Shown: positions 9,609 through 18,963 of the stretch, piece after piece
How the letters are laid out: every line of letters starts with the position of its first letter
Numbering within the stretch: the stretch's first letter is position 1
From: Rhizobium sp. CCGE531
Lineage (GTDB): Bacteria > Pseudomonadota > Alphaproteobacteria > Rhizobiales > Rhizobiaceae
NCBI RefSeq assembly: GCF_003627795.1
Contig: NZ_CP032684.1
Coordinates: forward strand, 137,001-201,000
Length of the DNA stretch: 64,000 nt
Direction of reading: 5' to 3'
The notes under the pieces: model-generated
What the model was told of the DNA's origin: nothing
Database searches by the model: none
Seen by the model: only the letters and a program-made list of their open reading frames with translations
Program-made: the position numbers and the translations under genes

Positions 9609-10385
9609 ATGCGGCAGTTTTCGGCCTGTATCGAGTGGTTGTTCGCGCGCGACGGCGATGCTTTTGCCAACCGTATACGGCTGGCGCATGAGGCGGGGCT
9701 GGATGCGGTCGAATTCTGGCACTGGACGAACAAGGATCTCGACGCGATCGCCGCCGCCGTTGCCGAGACCGGCATTGCGGTTTCCGGCCTGGTGGCGGAG
9801 CCGATGGTCGCGTTGACGAATCCGGCAAACAAGGAGACTTGGCTGAAGGGTTTGCGCGAGTCCGTTGGCGTGGCGCAGCGCCTCGGCGCGCCGGTTCTGA
9901 TCGCGCAGGCCGGTGACGATCTGCCGGAATTTTCGCGTGCCGGGCAGCGGTCGGCTCTCGTTGCCGCCCTCAGAGCCGGCGCCGATCTTCTTGAAGGATC
10001 CGGCGTTCGCCTCGGCCTTGAGCCGTTGAACACGAAGATCGATCATCTCGGCTACTATCTATCTTCGACAGTGGAAGGCCTTGATATCGTCGACGAGGTC
10101 GGCCGTCCGGAAATCGGCATCGTCTATGATCTCTACCATTCCGCGGTCATGGGCGAGGATACGCGTGAGGTTATCGGCGATCGGATCGACCGGATCGTGC
10201 ATCTTCATGTCGCCGATCATCCCGGCCGTGGCGATCCAGGCACCGGTCACATCGATTTGGCGGAACGGCTGGATTGGCTGTTCGCGCAGGGATATCGCGG
10301 CAGGGTGGGGCTGGAATACAGGCCGGCGACCAGCGATGCCGAAGCTGTTCGTACGGTGGTGAAATCGCTTGGCGGCTCTCCGTGA
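9609..10385 (+). CDS. hyi: hydroxypyruvate isomerase family TIM-barrel enzyme
   Basis: A 258-residue protein of the AP-endonuclease-2/xylose-isomerase-like TIM barrel fold. It opens MRQFSACIEWLF and has the family metal-site segments LGLEPLN, VYDLYHSAVMGED, HLHVADHPGR and the closing GLEYRP. Start ATG 9609 follows GGGAGGAGATTTCA. Closest by feel are hydroxypyruvate isomerases (hydroxypyruvate to tartronate semialdehyde), but the same fold includes keto-sugar 3-epimerases. Next to a sugar importer and an oxidoreductase fusion, a step on the same sugar is plausible. It ends 21 bp from the convergent copD. Confidence 0.8.
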   Translation: MRQFSACIEWLFARDGDAFANRIRLAHEAGLDAVEFWHWTNKDLDAIAAAVAETGIAVSGLVAEPMVALTNPANKETWLKGLRESVGVAQRLGAPVLIAQAGDDLPEFSRAGQRSALVAALRAGADLLEGSGVRLGLEPLNTKIDHLGYYLSSTVEGLDIVDEVGRPEIGIVYDLYHSAVMGEDTREVIGDRIDRIVHLHVADHPGRGDPGTGHIDLAERLDWLFAQGYRGRVGLEYRPATSDAEAVRTVVKSLGGSP

Positions 10386-10406
10386 GGAACCGCGTGAAGC
10401 CGTGAC

Positions 10407-11291
10407 CTATACGGGTTCCAGCATGCCGAAGACGGCGACGAGCCCGATCACTGCCATGCCGATGACGATCTCGGCGATGCTTCCAAGCCGGAGCGCCTTC
10501 AGGGCGCGGCTATGGTTGCGGCCGATCCAGGGAACGAAGACATAGCGATTGACGATCGCCAGAAACGCCATGGCGGCGACCAGCGCAATCTTGATGCCAA
10601 GCAGTTTCTGGTAGGGCGACGACCAGTCCGTCGGCAGCCGTTTCAGGATCAGCATGGTGTTGACGATGCCGGTGGCGATGACGAGCGCGACGGCCACATG
10701 CCCGGCATTGGAGAAGCACCGCAACGCCACAAGCGCTTCCGCCCGGCAATCCGCGCGGTCGAGAAGCCGCAGAATGGGGATCAACGGCACGAGCGCTCCC
10801 AGCCAGCCGCCGGCGGTCAGGACATGCAGGATATCATTGGCACGATGCGCCTGCCGCGGCCAGCCTTCCAGCATCGAGGCGTGCCCGGTCAAGGAAAGGA
10901 AGGCGAGCCCCAGGCCCGAACCCAGCGCCAGCCCGCGCCGTCGCCAGCTTTCCGGCAGCAGGAAGGCGCCGACCATGACCACGGCCGCAACCGCCTGTGC
11001 CTGCCAGGCCAGGCCGCTCGTGGTCTGGAAGAGCACGTCATGGATCATGCCGGCATCGAGCGCGTCGCTCCATCCATTGCCGATATTCGCCGTCGTTGCG
11101 GGCAGCGCTGCCAGTACCGTCACGGTTGCAATGGCGGTAATCGCGAAAAACGGTCTTGCGGACATGCGCCAGACGGTGCCGGCCAGCGTTTTCGGCACGA
11201 GCAGGCAGAGATAGGCACTCGCACCCCACAGAAGCATCAGCGACGCATCATGAAGAAAGCGGCAGAGCTGGAGCGCTGTCGTCGGATCCAT
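10407..11291 (-). CDS. copD: copper homeostasis membrane protein CopD
   Basis: A 294-residue inner-membrane protein with about eight hydrophobic segments. The N-terminus QLCRFLHDASLMLLWGASAY and the central ILHVLTAGGWLGALVPL carry histidines within membrane helices, as in CopD/PcoD proteins that handle copper at the membrane. A copC partner, often beside copD, is not in the 299 bases upstream or elsewhere nearby. CopD is assigned by family resemblance; the transport direction is not settled for the family. Confidence 0.82.
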   Translation of the reverse strand: MDPTTALQLCRFLHDASLMLLWGASAYLCLLVPKTLAGTVWRMSARPFFAITAIATVTVLAALPATTANIGNGWSDALDAGMIHDVLFQTTSGLAWQAQAVAAVVMVGAFLLPESWRRRGLALGSGLGLAFLSLTGHASMLEGWPRQAHRANDILHVLTAGGWLGALVPLIPILRLLDRADCRAEALVALRCFSNAGHVAVALVIATGIVNTMLILKRLPTDWSSPYQKLLGIKIALVAAMAFLAIVNRYVFVPWIGRNHSRALKALRLGSIAEIVIGMAVIGLVAVFGMLEPV

Positions 11292-11590
11292 CAGGGCTTC
11301 ACGATAGGTTTACACGTGCCATGGGTGCGACGTTCCAGTTGATGCGGTGTCGATTTCGCCGGCTTGGCGAGCGCGATAGGATTGCGGATACGCACTGTCA
11401 ACTTTCTCCATGCATAAAGGCGCTGTTCGGGACGCTTTGCCGCAAGTCAATCCGCTGTCGCGGGCCTTGGCCGATCGCGATATCGATCATGGGCGCGATT
11501 CCTGCTTTTTTGGCAAAGAATCGTCGCTTTTGAGTCCTTTTTGCAGACATAGTTGAGGCGTTCCGGGGTGTGCGCTCGAAAGGCAGTTTC

Positions 11591-12364
11591 ATGGCGGCAT
11601 CTAGGATACGCGAAAAAATGGCCAGTGGCTTCGGCCCTCGCCGGCATCGCGAACGGCTCGAACATCTCGACATGCCCACCTATGTCATCGGCGACGTTCA
11701 TGGCCGTTACGATCTCCTGAGCGCGCTGGAGCGCAAGATCTTCGCCGATGCGGCGGGGCTGCCGGGGCGAAAGCTCATCATTATGCTCGGAGATTTCATC
11801 GATCGCGGCCCGGCCTCGGCGCAGGTTATCGGCCGCCTAATGGCACCGCCGCCAAACGGCTTCGACCGCATTTGCCTGACGGGTAATCACGAGATGGCGA
11901 TGCTTGCCTATATCGACGGCGAGATATCGCTTGAGGATTGGGTGGCGCTCGGCGGCGACGCGACGCTCGCTTCCTACGGTGTGGATATCCAAAAGCTGAG
12001 AGAGCAACATCCCAAGTCGAAGCAGCTCGACACCTTCATAAGGACCTGGCTGCCTGACGATCACGTCAATTTCCTGCGGCGCTTGCCGATCCTGCTGGAC
12101 ACGCCCGAGGTGCTGTTCGTTCATGCCGGCATCGATCCGGACAGGCCGATTTCCGAGCAGCAGGATGACGATCTCGTCTTCATCCGCTCGCGCTTCCACG
12201 ATAGCGCGCAGCCGTTGCCGAAGCTGATCGTGCACGGCCATACACCAATCCGGCAGGCCGAAGTCCACGGCTTGCGGCTCAATCTCGATACCGGCGCCTT
12301 TTATACCGGTCGCTTGAGCGCGGCCCGGCTGTGGCGGGGCCGCGTTCATATTACCTCGACTTGA
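11591..12364 (+). CDS. metallophosphoesterase, bacterial PP2A/PPP-like serine/threonine phosphatase
   Basis: About 257 residues with every metal-binding block of the calcineurin-like fold in order: GDVHGRYD, GDFIDRGP, GNHE, then a C-terminal HAGID and HGHTPI. The GDxHG/GDxxDRG/GNHE set is that of PPP-type protein phosphatases and diadenosine-tetraphosphatases. The substrate cannot be decided. ATG 11591 has AAAGGCA before it; a GTG at 11570 would add seven residues. The 299 bases upstream toward copD hold no gene I can recognise. Confidence 0.85.
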   Translation: MAASRIREKMASGFGPRRHRERLEHLDMPTYVIGDVHGRYDLLSALERKIFADAAGLPGRKLIIMLGDFIDRGPASAQVIGRLMAPPPNGFDRICLTGNHEMAMLAYIDGEISLEDWVALGGDATLASYGVDIQKLREQHPKSKQLDTFIRTWLPDDHVNFLRRLPILLDTPEVLFVHAGIDPDRPISEQQDDDLVFIRSRFHDSAQPLPKLIVHGHTPIRQAEVHGLRLNLDTGAFYTGRLSAARLWRGRVHITST

Positions 12365-12372
12365 TTTGCCGG

Positions 12373-13854
12373 CTATAGATTGCCGATGCAGAGGTACTTC
12401 ATTTCCAGATAGTCGTCGGCGCCGTGGCGCGAGCCTTCGCGGCCGAGGCCGGATTGCTTGATGCCGCCGAACGGCGCCGTCTCCGTCGACATCAGGCCGG
12501 TATTAATGCCGACCATGCCATATTCTAGCGCCTCGGCCACGCGCCAGACTTTCTTCAGGTCGCCGGCGAAGAAATAGGCGGCGAGGCCGAATTCGGTGTC
12601 GTTCGCCTGCGCGATCACGTCCTCGACCGTTTCGAAGCGGAAGAGCGGTGCCACCGGGCCGAACGTCTCCTCGCGCGCCACCTTCATGCTTCGGTCGACG
12701 CTGGTCAGGATGGTCGGCGCGAAGAAGGTGCCGGCACCTTCGATGCGCTTACCGCCGAGCACGACGCGGGCACCCTTCGAGACGGCGTCCCGAACATGGT
12801 CTTCGGCCTTGGCGACACCCTGTTCATCGATCAACGGCCCGATGGACACGCCCGGCTTGAAGCCGTCGCCGACGGAGAGTTCGCTTACCTTGGCTGCGAG
12901 TTTGGCTGCAAAGGTGTCATAGACATTCGACTGGACATAGATGCGGTTGGCGCAGACGCAGGTCTGGCCGGCATTGCGGTATTTCGAAGCCATTGCCCCT
13001 TCGACGGCGGCGTCGAGATCTGCGTCGTCGAAAACGATGAAGGGCGCATTACCGCCGAGCTCGAGGCTGACCTTCTTGATCTGGTCGGAGCACTGGCGCA
13101 TCAGGATGCGGCCGACCTCCGTCGAGCCGGTGAAGCTGATCTTGCGCACCTTCGGATTGCCGCAAAGCTCGCGGCCGATCGCCGGCCCGTCGATGCCGAC
13201 GATGATGTTGAGAACGCCGGCTGGAACGCCAGCCTCTTCGGCAAGAACGGCCAGCGCGATCGCGGTCAGCGGCGTCTGCTCCGCGGGCTTCGAGACGACG
13301 GTGCAGCCGACGGCAAGGGCCGGGGCGATCTTGCGGGCGATCATGGCCGCCGGGAAGTTCCAGGGCGTGATCGTGCCGACGACGCCGACAGGCTGCTTGA
13401 TGACGATCATGCGCTTGTCGTTGGAGGGCGCGGGGATGGTTTCGCCGTAGATGCGCTTGGCCTCTTCCGCATACCATTCGACATAGGAAGCGGCGTAGAG
13501 GATCTCGCCTTTCGCTTCCGCCAGCGGCTTGCCCATTTCCGCCGTCAGGATCGCCGCCAGCTCATCGGCATTGGCGACCATGAGGTCGAACCATTTGCGC
13601 AGGATTGCTGCCCGTTCCTTGGCCGGCCGGGCGGCCCAGGCGAGCTGGGCGATATAGGCGGCATCGATTGCGGCCGTCGTCTCGGCTGCACCCATATCGG
13701 GCAGCGAGGCGAGCACTTCGCCGGTGGCCGGATTGATGACATCGAACGTCTTCGTCGCCCCGCCGGCCGTCCATGCGCCGTTGATATAGCCGGCGGCGCG
13801 CAGGAAGCGCGAAGAGAAGGGAACGTGCTTGGTCATTGCTGTTGTAAAGGACAT
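12373..13854 (-). CDS. gabD: succinate-semialdehyde dehydrogenase (NAD(P)+)
   Basis: A 493-residue aldehyde dehydrogenase that oxidises succinate semialdehyde to succinate, second step of GABA catabolism. Catalytic Cys299 lies in NAGQTCVCANR and Glu265 in SLELGGNAPF; TITPWNFP and the FTGSTEVGR nucleotide loop are intact. The GabD assignment rests on these and on direct pairing with gabT 73 bp upstream on the same strand. Start ATG 13854 follows GGAGTGCAGACC; the open frame continues upstream into gabT and is not used. Expected to be co-transcribed with gabT. Confidence 0.92.
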   Translation of the reverse strand: MSFTTAMTKHVPFSSRFLRAAGYINGAWTAGGATKTFDVINPATGEVLASLPDMGAAETTAAIDAAYIAQLAWAARPAKERAAILRKWFDLMVANADELAAILTAEMGKPLAEAKGEILYAASYVEWYAEEAKRIYGETIPAPSNDKRMIVIKQPVGVVGTITPWNFPAAMIARKIAPALAVGCTVVSKPAEQTPLTAIALAVLAEEAGVPAGVLNIIVGIDGPAIGRELCGNPKVRKISFTGSTEVGRILMRQCSDQIKKVSLELGGNAPFIVFDDADLDAAVEGAMASKYRNAGQTCVCANRIYVQSNVYDTFAAKLAAKVSELSVGDGFKPGVSIGPLIDEQGVAKAEDHVRDAVSKGARVVLGGKRIEGAGTFFAPTILTSVDRSMKVAREETFGPVAPLFRFETVEDVIAQANDTEFGLAAYFFAGDLKKVWRVAEALEYGMVGINTGLMSTETAPFGGIKQSGLGREGSRHGADDYLEMKYLCIGNL

Positions 13855-13927
13855 GGTCTGCACTCCGACAGGGTTTCGCCCGGCGGCACGCGCCGGCGAA
13901 TGAGAAACAAACGTCAGGAAACGGCGG

Positions 13928-15199
13928 TTAGCGGGAGGCGCTTGCCTCCAGCAGCGATGCCTCGAGGATATCGAGCGCCTCGCCGAACACGCCGTCCTGG
14001 ATGGTGATCGGCGACAGGAAGCGGATGACATTGCCATGGACGCCGCAGGTGAGCAGGATCAGCCCCTTGTCGAGCGCGATCAGCCGCACCTTGTTGGCGA
14101 AATCGGCGCTCGGCAGCTTCGTCGCCGCATCGTTGAATTCCACTGCGTTCATGAAGCCGGGGCCGCGGATGTCGACGATTTCAGGCACTTTGTCGCGCAG
14201 CGATTCCAGACGCTGCTTCAGGCGCGCGCCGAGCTGGTTGGCGCGGTCGCACAGGCCTTCGTCGGCGATGACGTCGAGCACGGCATGGGCGGCGGCAATG
14301 CCAAGCGGATTGCCGCCATAAGTGCCGCCAAGGCCGCCCGGTGCCGGCGCGTCCATCACCTCGGCACGGCCGGTGACAGCGGCAAGCGGGAAGCCGCCGG
14401 CAAGGCTCTTCGCCATGGTGACGAGATCGGCGGCCACCTCGTGATGATCCATCGCAAACATCTTGCCGGTGCGCGCAAAGCCGGTCTGCACCTCATCGGC
14501 GATCAGCAGAATGCCGTGCTGGTCGCAGATCTCGCGCAGCGCCTTCATGAAAGCCGATGGAGCGGGATAGAAGCCGCCTTCGCCTTGAACCGGTTCGAGG
14601 ATGATGGCGGCCACGCGCTGCGGGTCGACATCGGCGGCAAAGAGCTTCTTCAGCGCCGCCAGCGATTGCTCGACGCTGATGCCGTGCAGCGGCACGGGGA
14701 AGGGCGCATGGAAGACATCGCCGGGCATCGGGCCGAAGCCGACCTTATAAGGCGCCACCTTGCCGGTCAGCGCCATGCCCATGAAGGTGCGGCCGTGGAA
14801 GCCGCCGCCGAAAGCGACGATGGCCGAACGGCCTGTGGAGGCGCGGGCGATCTTGACGGCGTTTTCGACCGCTTCCGCACCCGTCGTGACGAAGATCGTC
14901 TTCTTGGCGAAATCGCCGGGGACGATGGCGTTCAGCCGCTCGGCAAGATGCACATAGCTCTCATAGGGCACGACCTGGTGGCAGGTGTGGGTGAAGCGAT
15001 CGAGCTGTTCCTTGACGGCGGCAATGACGCGGGGATGGCGGTGGCCGGTATTCACCACGGCGATGCCGGCGGCGAAATCGATGTAGCGATTGCCTTCCTT
15101 GTCCCAAATCTCGGCATTTTCGGCGCGATCGGCATAGATCTGCGTCGTCATGCCGACGCCGCGGGAAATGGCGGCATTCTTTCGCTCGGTTAAAGTCAT
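13928..15199 (-). CDS. gabT: 4-aminobutyrate--2-oxoglutarate transaminase
   Basis: A 423-residue PLP-dependent class-III aminotransferase converting GABA to succinate semialdehyde. Lys264 in TMAKSLAGGFP holds the cofactor, with IADEVQTGFARTGKMF before it and GGGFHGRT in the cofactor pocket; length is that of GabT. ATG 15199 follows GGGAGCGACTGCA. First gene of the gabT-gabD operon, divergent from a MerR-XRE-cupin regulator. The intervening region carries a perfect palindrome at 15234-15250 that is a good operator candidate. Confidence 0.93.
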   Translation of the reverse strand: MTLTERKNAAISRGVGMTTQIYADRAENAEIWDKEGNRYIDFAAGIAVVNTGHRHPRVIAAVKEQLDRFTHTCHQVVPYESYVHLAERLNAIVPGDFAKKTIFVTTGAEAVENAVKIARASTGRSAIVAFGGGFHGRTFMGMALTGKVAPYKVGFGPMPGDVFHAPFPVPLHGISVEQSLAALKKLFAADVDPQRVAAIILEPVQGEGGFYPAPSAFMKALREICDQHGILLIADEVQTGFARTGKMFAMDHHEVAADLVTMAKSLAGGFPLAAVTGRAEVMDAPAPGGLGGTYGGNPLGIAAAHAVLDVIADEGLCDRANQLGARLKQRLESLRDKVPEIVDIRGPGFMNAVEFNDAATKLPSADFANKVRLIALDKGLILLTCGVHGNVIRFLSPITIQDGVFGEALDILEASLLEASASR

Positions 15200-15233
15200 T
15201 GCAGTCGCTCCCAGAAAGCAGTTTCGAATTATC

Positions 15234-15250
15234 TTGCAGAAGTTCTGCAA
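15234..15250. promoter_or_regulatory. palindromic operator candidate for gabT-gabD
   Basis: TTGCAGAAGTTCTGCAA is a perfect 8+1+8 palindrome 35 bp before the gabT start. A related half-site, TCCTGCAA, lies near 15276-15283 on the plus strand. The divergent regulator has two DNA-binding domains and is the natural ligand. Binding is inferred. Confidence 0.7.
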
Positions 15251-15392
15251 TTTATTTAGAAAACTCCTACATTTTTCCTGCAAGATTTCAAGCGGGATTT
15301 TATGTGGGTGACAAGAAGGTGCCGAAGGGATCACGCAAACGTCTGATCCATGCTAAACGGATCGAAGACTAGAGATCAGGGATCATTGGCAA

Positions 15393-16208
15393 ATGAGCAG
15401 CATCGAGCCCGTGCGCTATAAGGTGGCGGAAGCGGCACGTCTTGCCGGCGTATCGGCCTCCACCCTACGGCTCTGGGAAAGCCAGGGCCTGGTGGTGCCC
15501 TTCCGCTCCGAGACCGGGCACCGCCAGTATAGCGCCGAGGACGTGGCGCGGCTGAAGCGTATTTCATGGTTCCGCGCCGAGCGTGGCCTCAATCCGGCGG
15601 CGATTCGCGAGGCGCTGGAGACGGAGGAAGGGAGTGCCGGTCTGGAGAATGGCGAGCAATCGGCATCCTCGGATATCGGCCGCAGGCTTCGCTCGCTGCG
15701 TCATGCCGCCGGCAAGACGCTGGAGCAGGTCGCCGCCGATATGGGCATGACGTCCTCGACGCTGTCGACTCTGGAGCGCACCTCGCAGGGCGTCAGCTTC
15801 AAGACCCTCCATGATCTGGCGGATTACTATGGCACGACGGTGTCCCGCCTGTCGGGCGAAGAGCGCGAGGATGTCCCGGCGCTGATCCGATCCGGCGAAT
15901 GGCGCGCCTGGCCGGAGACGACACCCGGTGTCACCGTCCAGCTTCTTGCCGAGGGGAGGACGATGATGGACTGCCATCGCTTCGTGCTTGCTCCGGGTGC
16001 GGCGAGCGAGGGCGCCTATCGACACGAGGGCGAGGAGTTCATCCATGTCCTGGCCGGACGTCTGGAACTGGTGCTCGACAGCGACCAGTTTTTCGATCTC
16101 TTGCCCGGCGATTCCCTTTATTTCGAAAGCCGCCGCTATCATTCCTGGCGCAACCGGCACGATGGCGAGACGATATTGCTCTGGATCAACACGCCGCCGA
16201 CATTTTGA
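15393..16208 (+). CDS. transcriptional regulator with MerR, XRE and cupin domains
   Basis: A 271-residue regulator with three modules. Residues 5-70 form a MerR-type winged helix (KVAEAARLAGVSASTLRLWE, then GHRQYSAEDVARL). Residues 93-150 form an XRE/Cro helix-turn-helix (LRSLRHAAGKTLEQVAADMG). Residues 185-265 form a cupin sensor (HEGEEFIHVLAGRLELVLD). XRE-cupin regulators of the PuuR kind are common; an added N-terminal MerR domain is less so. Divergent from gabT-gabD, so it probably controls GABA or polyamine breakdown. Confidence 0.88.
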   Translation: MSSIEPVRYKVAEAARLAGVSASTLRLWESQGLVVPFRSETGHRQYSAEDVARLKRISWFRAERGLNPAAIREALETEEGSAGLENGEQSASSDIGRRLRSLRHAAGKTLEQVAADMGMTSSTLSTLERTSQGVSFKTLHDLADYYGTTVSRLSGEEREDVPALIRSGEWRAWPETTPGVTVQLLAEGRTMMDCHRFVLAPGAASEGAYRHEGEEFIHVLAGRLELVLDSDQFFDLLPGDSLYFESRRYHSWRNRHDGETILLWINTPPTF

Positions 16209-16304
16209 ACGGCGCCCGCATCGTTATCCGGTATCGCCGTCGCCCCGTCTGTTCTATAGAACGGACGAAAAGCGAATTCAGAAAGACAGCGCCGGGAGAA
16301 TTTC

Positions 16305-16931
16305 ATGGCTGCCACCATCCGCTATCACGAAGGTGATATTTCCACCGAAGATGCCGCCCGCTACACCGGCGCCATAGCCATCGACACCGAAACCCTCGGC
16401 CTCATTCCGCGCCGCGACCGGCTTTGCGTCGTGCAGCTTTCGTCGGGCGACGGCACCGCCGATGTCATCCGCATCGCCGCCGGGCAGAAGCAGGCGCCCA
16501 ACCTCGTCGCCATGCTTGCGGACCCCGCGCGCCAGAAGATCTTTCATTATGGCCGTTTCGACATCGCCGTCCTGTTCCATACGTTCGGCGTCACCACCAC
16601 GCCGGTCTTCTGCACCAAGATCGCCTCGCGCCTGTGTCGCACCTATACCGACCGTCATGGCCTCAAGGACAATCTCAAGGAGATGCTCGATGTTGACATC
16701 TCCAAGGCGCAGCAATCGTCCGATTGGGCCGCGGAAACGCTCTCGCCGGCGCAGCTTGAATATGCCGCCTCCGACGTTCTCTATCTTCACGCGCTTCGCG
16801 CCAAGCTGACGGAGCGCCTTCTGCGCGACGGCCGCATGGACTATGCTGATGATTGCTTTGCCTTCCTTCCGACCCGCGCCAAGCTCGACCTTCTCGGCTG
16901 GGAAGAGGCGGATATTTTCGCGCATAGCTGA
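16305..16931 (+). CDS. ribonuclease D-like 3'-5' exonuclease
   Basis: A 208-residue protein with only the DEDDy exonuclease domain and no HRDC domains, so about half the length of E. coli RNase D. The metal residues are visible: Asp and Glu in AIDTETLGL, Asp in HYGRFDIAVL, and Tyr/Asp in YAASDVLYLHAL. GLKDNLKEML matches the RNase D helix. Start ATG follows GGGAGAATTTC. Short RNase D-like proteins of this kind are standard in Rhizobiales. Substrate RNA not known from sequence. Confidence 0.88.
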   Translation: MAATIRYHEGDISTEDAARYTGAIAIDTETLGLIPRRDRLCVVQLSSGDGTADVIRIAAGQKQAPNLVAMLADPARQKIFHYGRFDIAVLFHTFGVTTTPVFCTKIASRLCRTYTDRHGLKDNLKEMLDVDISKAQQSSDWAAETLSPAQLEYAASDVLYLHALRAKLTERLLRDGRMDYADDCFAFLPTRAKLDLLGWEEADIFAHS

Positions 16932-16959
16932 TCGCCCCCGTTCGGCGGGAGAAATCCAC

Positions 16960-16995
16960 AGGCCGGTGCCGCGAAAGTGGCATCGGCCTTTTTTA
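16960..16995 (+). terminator. intrinsic terminator of the RNase D-like gene
   Basis: AGGCCGGTGCC pairs with GGCATCGGCCT (one G-T wobble) and is followed by TTTTT, 28 bp after the stop codon. Confidence 0.85.
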
Positions 16996-17170
16996 TTTAG
17001 CAATCTGTTAACAAACAGGCTGCTATCGTTCCATTGGCTTCCAGCCCGACGCGTTCTCGTTTCGCTCTTCCGGTTATCCGGCGCTCGAAGACCTACCGGC
17101 CGCATGAGCGGACCCTGATTGAACCTGCTTTCCGCTTCCATCGTCGCCTTGCCAGACAAAGGAGCATGTC

Positions 17171-18859
17171 ATGTTGCTTCCCGTTGGTGCCGTGTCCGCC
17201 GTGGGTGCGTCTATTGAAAAGCCGATCGTTGCGACGGCGGACACCTCCGGGCTCCAGACTGCCGCGACGCCGCTGGCCGTTCTATCAAGTACGATCAATG
17301 CCAGCGTCGAGGGCAAGTTGAACATGCTGCTGGTTGCGGCCCGCGAGCGGATGTTCGATAGCCTGCTATCGGCCATCGATACCGCCAGTCAGGCGGTGAA
17401 TGTTTCCCGTGAACCGGGCGAGAGCAATACCGCCTATGCACAGCGCGTTGCCGCCGCGATCCGCAGCCTGACGCCACAGCAGCTCGTCGTCGCCCAACAG
17501 CGAATGGATGCGCAGACGAACATCCGGGTGCCGCTGCCGCTTCTGGCCGAGGCACTGGAGGATCCGGAAAGGCCGCAAGCGCTTCAGCTGGCGCTCAGCC
17601 TGGAGCAGGCGTCCGCCGCCGAACCCGACGCCGTGCTGAAAGCGGTCGTCAATTCCTATGGCCAGAATGCTGGCAGGGCGGAAGCGCCAGTCCCGCAGGT
17701 ACCAGCATCGACCCAGCTGCAGCGAGCGGCCGATCCAGCCACTCTGGCAACGGCTCTTGCAGTCGCCGCAGAAGAGCCGATGCCTTCCACGTCCACGTCC
17801 ACGTCCACGTCCACGTCCACGTCCACGTCCACGCCAACCCAGCCGGCGTCCACCGCAGTCCAGCATGCAGCCCAGCCAGCGTCCGTGTCGCTGCAGACGC
17901 CGCAACCGGGTATTCCCACGCAATCCGCGCCGACTGCCGCCGAGGCGGCCCCGGATCAGACGATCACACAAGGCACAGGGCCGGCCACCCCGCAAGCTGC
18001 CACTGCTGGCAGCGGCAGCGTTGCCGCCGGCGCGCCCCCAGCTTCGCAGCTTGCTTCCCTTGTCGATGAACTGGCTGTGGGAGCACTGCTGACCGCGACC
18101 GCCGCCGAAGCCGAACTTCCGATGGAAATCGCGTTGATCAGATCGCCGCTGACACCGCCGCCCGTGCCGCGCGATATCCAGCAGATTCAAGCCGATATCA
18201 AGCAGGGGCTGCAGGTCGTCATCAGCCCGCCCGCGATGGCGACCAGTTCCGACCTGCAGCAGATCATCAGCAATCCCATGTCTTCCGTCGAGAAGATCAT
18301 CGCGCAGGCGCTGACGGCCAATACGGCAACGCAATCGCCGTCACAGCCGCGGCCCATCGATGCCGGTGCCGGAAGCCCGGCGTCGGCAACGGCCGCCCCC
18401 GCATCGTCGACGGATCAGCCCGAAGCGCCCGCCGCCGCACTTTCCGGCAGGCCGCAGCCGTCGTCTGCAGTGCCGATGGCAATGTATGAGGCTGCGGAAC
18501 AGGCGGGAATATCCGCACCTCTGCCGCTCGGCGTTCCCTTTGTCGTCGCGAACTATCTGCCGGCCGATGTCCCCGCCAAGGCCGGCGAATCGAAACTGCT
18601 CGATCGCGTCGATCCGGTTGACGATGAGGAAGGCGGAGACGCTCAGGACGAAGAGACGGCGCAGCAGCAGGATAAAGACGAAGCAGGAGCGGAAGAACCG
18701 TCGCAGAAGGCTGAAGAGGCTTCCGACGAAGCGGACGCAGGACTTGTCTCCCCCCTCGGCGAGGCCGGCCCGGACCAGCTCGCCTTGCCGCAGCCATTGC
18801 ACGACCCCTTGCAGGATCATGCCTTCGATTTCTATCGCCGCATGGTGGCCTGGGAATAG
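17171..18859 (+). CDS. unrecognised low-complexity protein with Ser-Thr dipeptide array
   Basis: A 562-residue protein I cannot assign. It has no signal peptide or membrane segment. The N-terminal 190 residues look helical (KLNMLLVAARERMFDSLLSA). The middle is rich in Ala, Pro, Gln, Ser and Thr and includes eight exact Ser-Thr pairs coded by a hexanucleotide array. Residues about 475-530 are strongly acidic (EEGGDAQDEETAQQQDKDEA), and the end is more ordered, HAFDFYRRMVAWE. The start has the strong site AAAGGAGCATGTC, which supports it as a real gene. The mix of linkers and short ordered ends suggests a scaffold or long disordered tether. Confidence 0.65.
   Translation: MLLPVGAVSAVGASIEKPIVATADTSGLQTAATPLAVLSSTINASVEGKLNMLLVAARERMFDSLLSAIDTASQAVNVSREPGESNTAYAQRVAAAIRSLTPQQLVVAQQRMDAQTNIRVPLPLLAEALEDPERPQALQLALSLEQASAAEPDAVLKAVVNSYGQNAGRAEAPVPQVPASTQLQRAADPATLATALAVAAEEPMPSTSTSTSTSTSTSTSTPTQPASTAVQHAAQPASVSLQTPQPGIPTQSAPTAAEAAPDQTITQGTGPATPQAATAGSGSVAAGAPPASQLASLVDELAVGALLTATAAEAELPMEIALIRSPLTPPPVPRDIQQIQADIKQGLQVVISPPAMATSSDLQQIISNPMSSVEKIIAQALTANTATQSPSQPRPIDAGAGSPASATAAPASSTDQPEAPAAALSGRPQPSSAVPMAMYEAAEQAGISAPLPLGVPFVVANYLPADVPAKAGESKLLDRVDPVDDEEGGDAQDEETAQQQDKDEAGAEEPSQKAEEASDEADAGLVSPLGEAGPDQLALPQPLHDPLQDHAFDFYRRMVAWE
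17786..17833 (+). repeat. eight tandem TCCACG hexamers inside a coding region
   Basis: Eight exact copies of TCCACG in frame, each coding Ser-Thr. Because the unit is six bases, gain or loss of copies changes protein length without shifting the frame. Confidence 0.95.
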
Positions 18860-18911
18860 GCGCCTTCGAAATGGAATAGCCGGCCCAGACACGGCATGAC
18901 GGACAAAATAA

Positions 18912-18937
18912 AACCCGCCGGATCGCTCCGGCGGGTT
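18912..18937 (-). terminator. intrinsic terminator of rpsA
   Basis: AACCCGCCGGA and TCCGGCGGGTT form a perfect 11-bp stem with loop TCGC; on the minus strand it is followed by TTTATTTTG. It lies 26 bp after the rpsA stop codon. Confidence 0.85.
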
Positions 18938-18963
18938 CTTCATTTCGAGAGGCTTGCCGAAGA

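Noticed and set aside
17786..17833. Possible CRISPR array
   Set aside because: Units of six bases with no spacers, inside a coding frame; no cas gene in the window.
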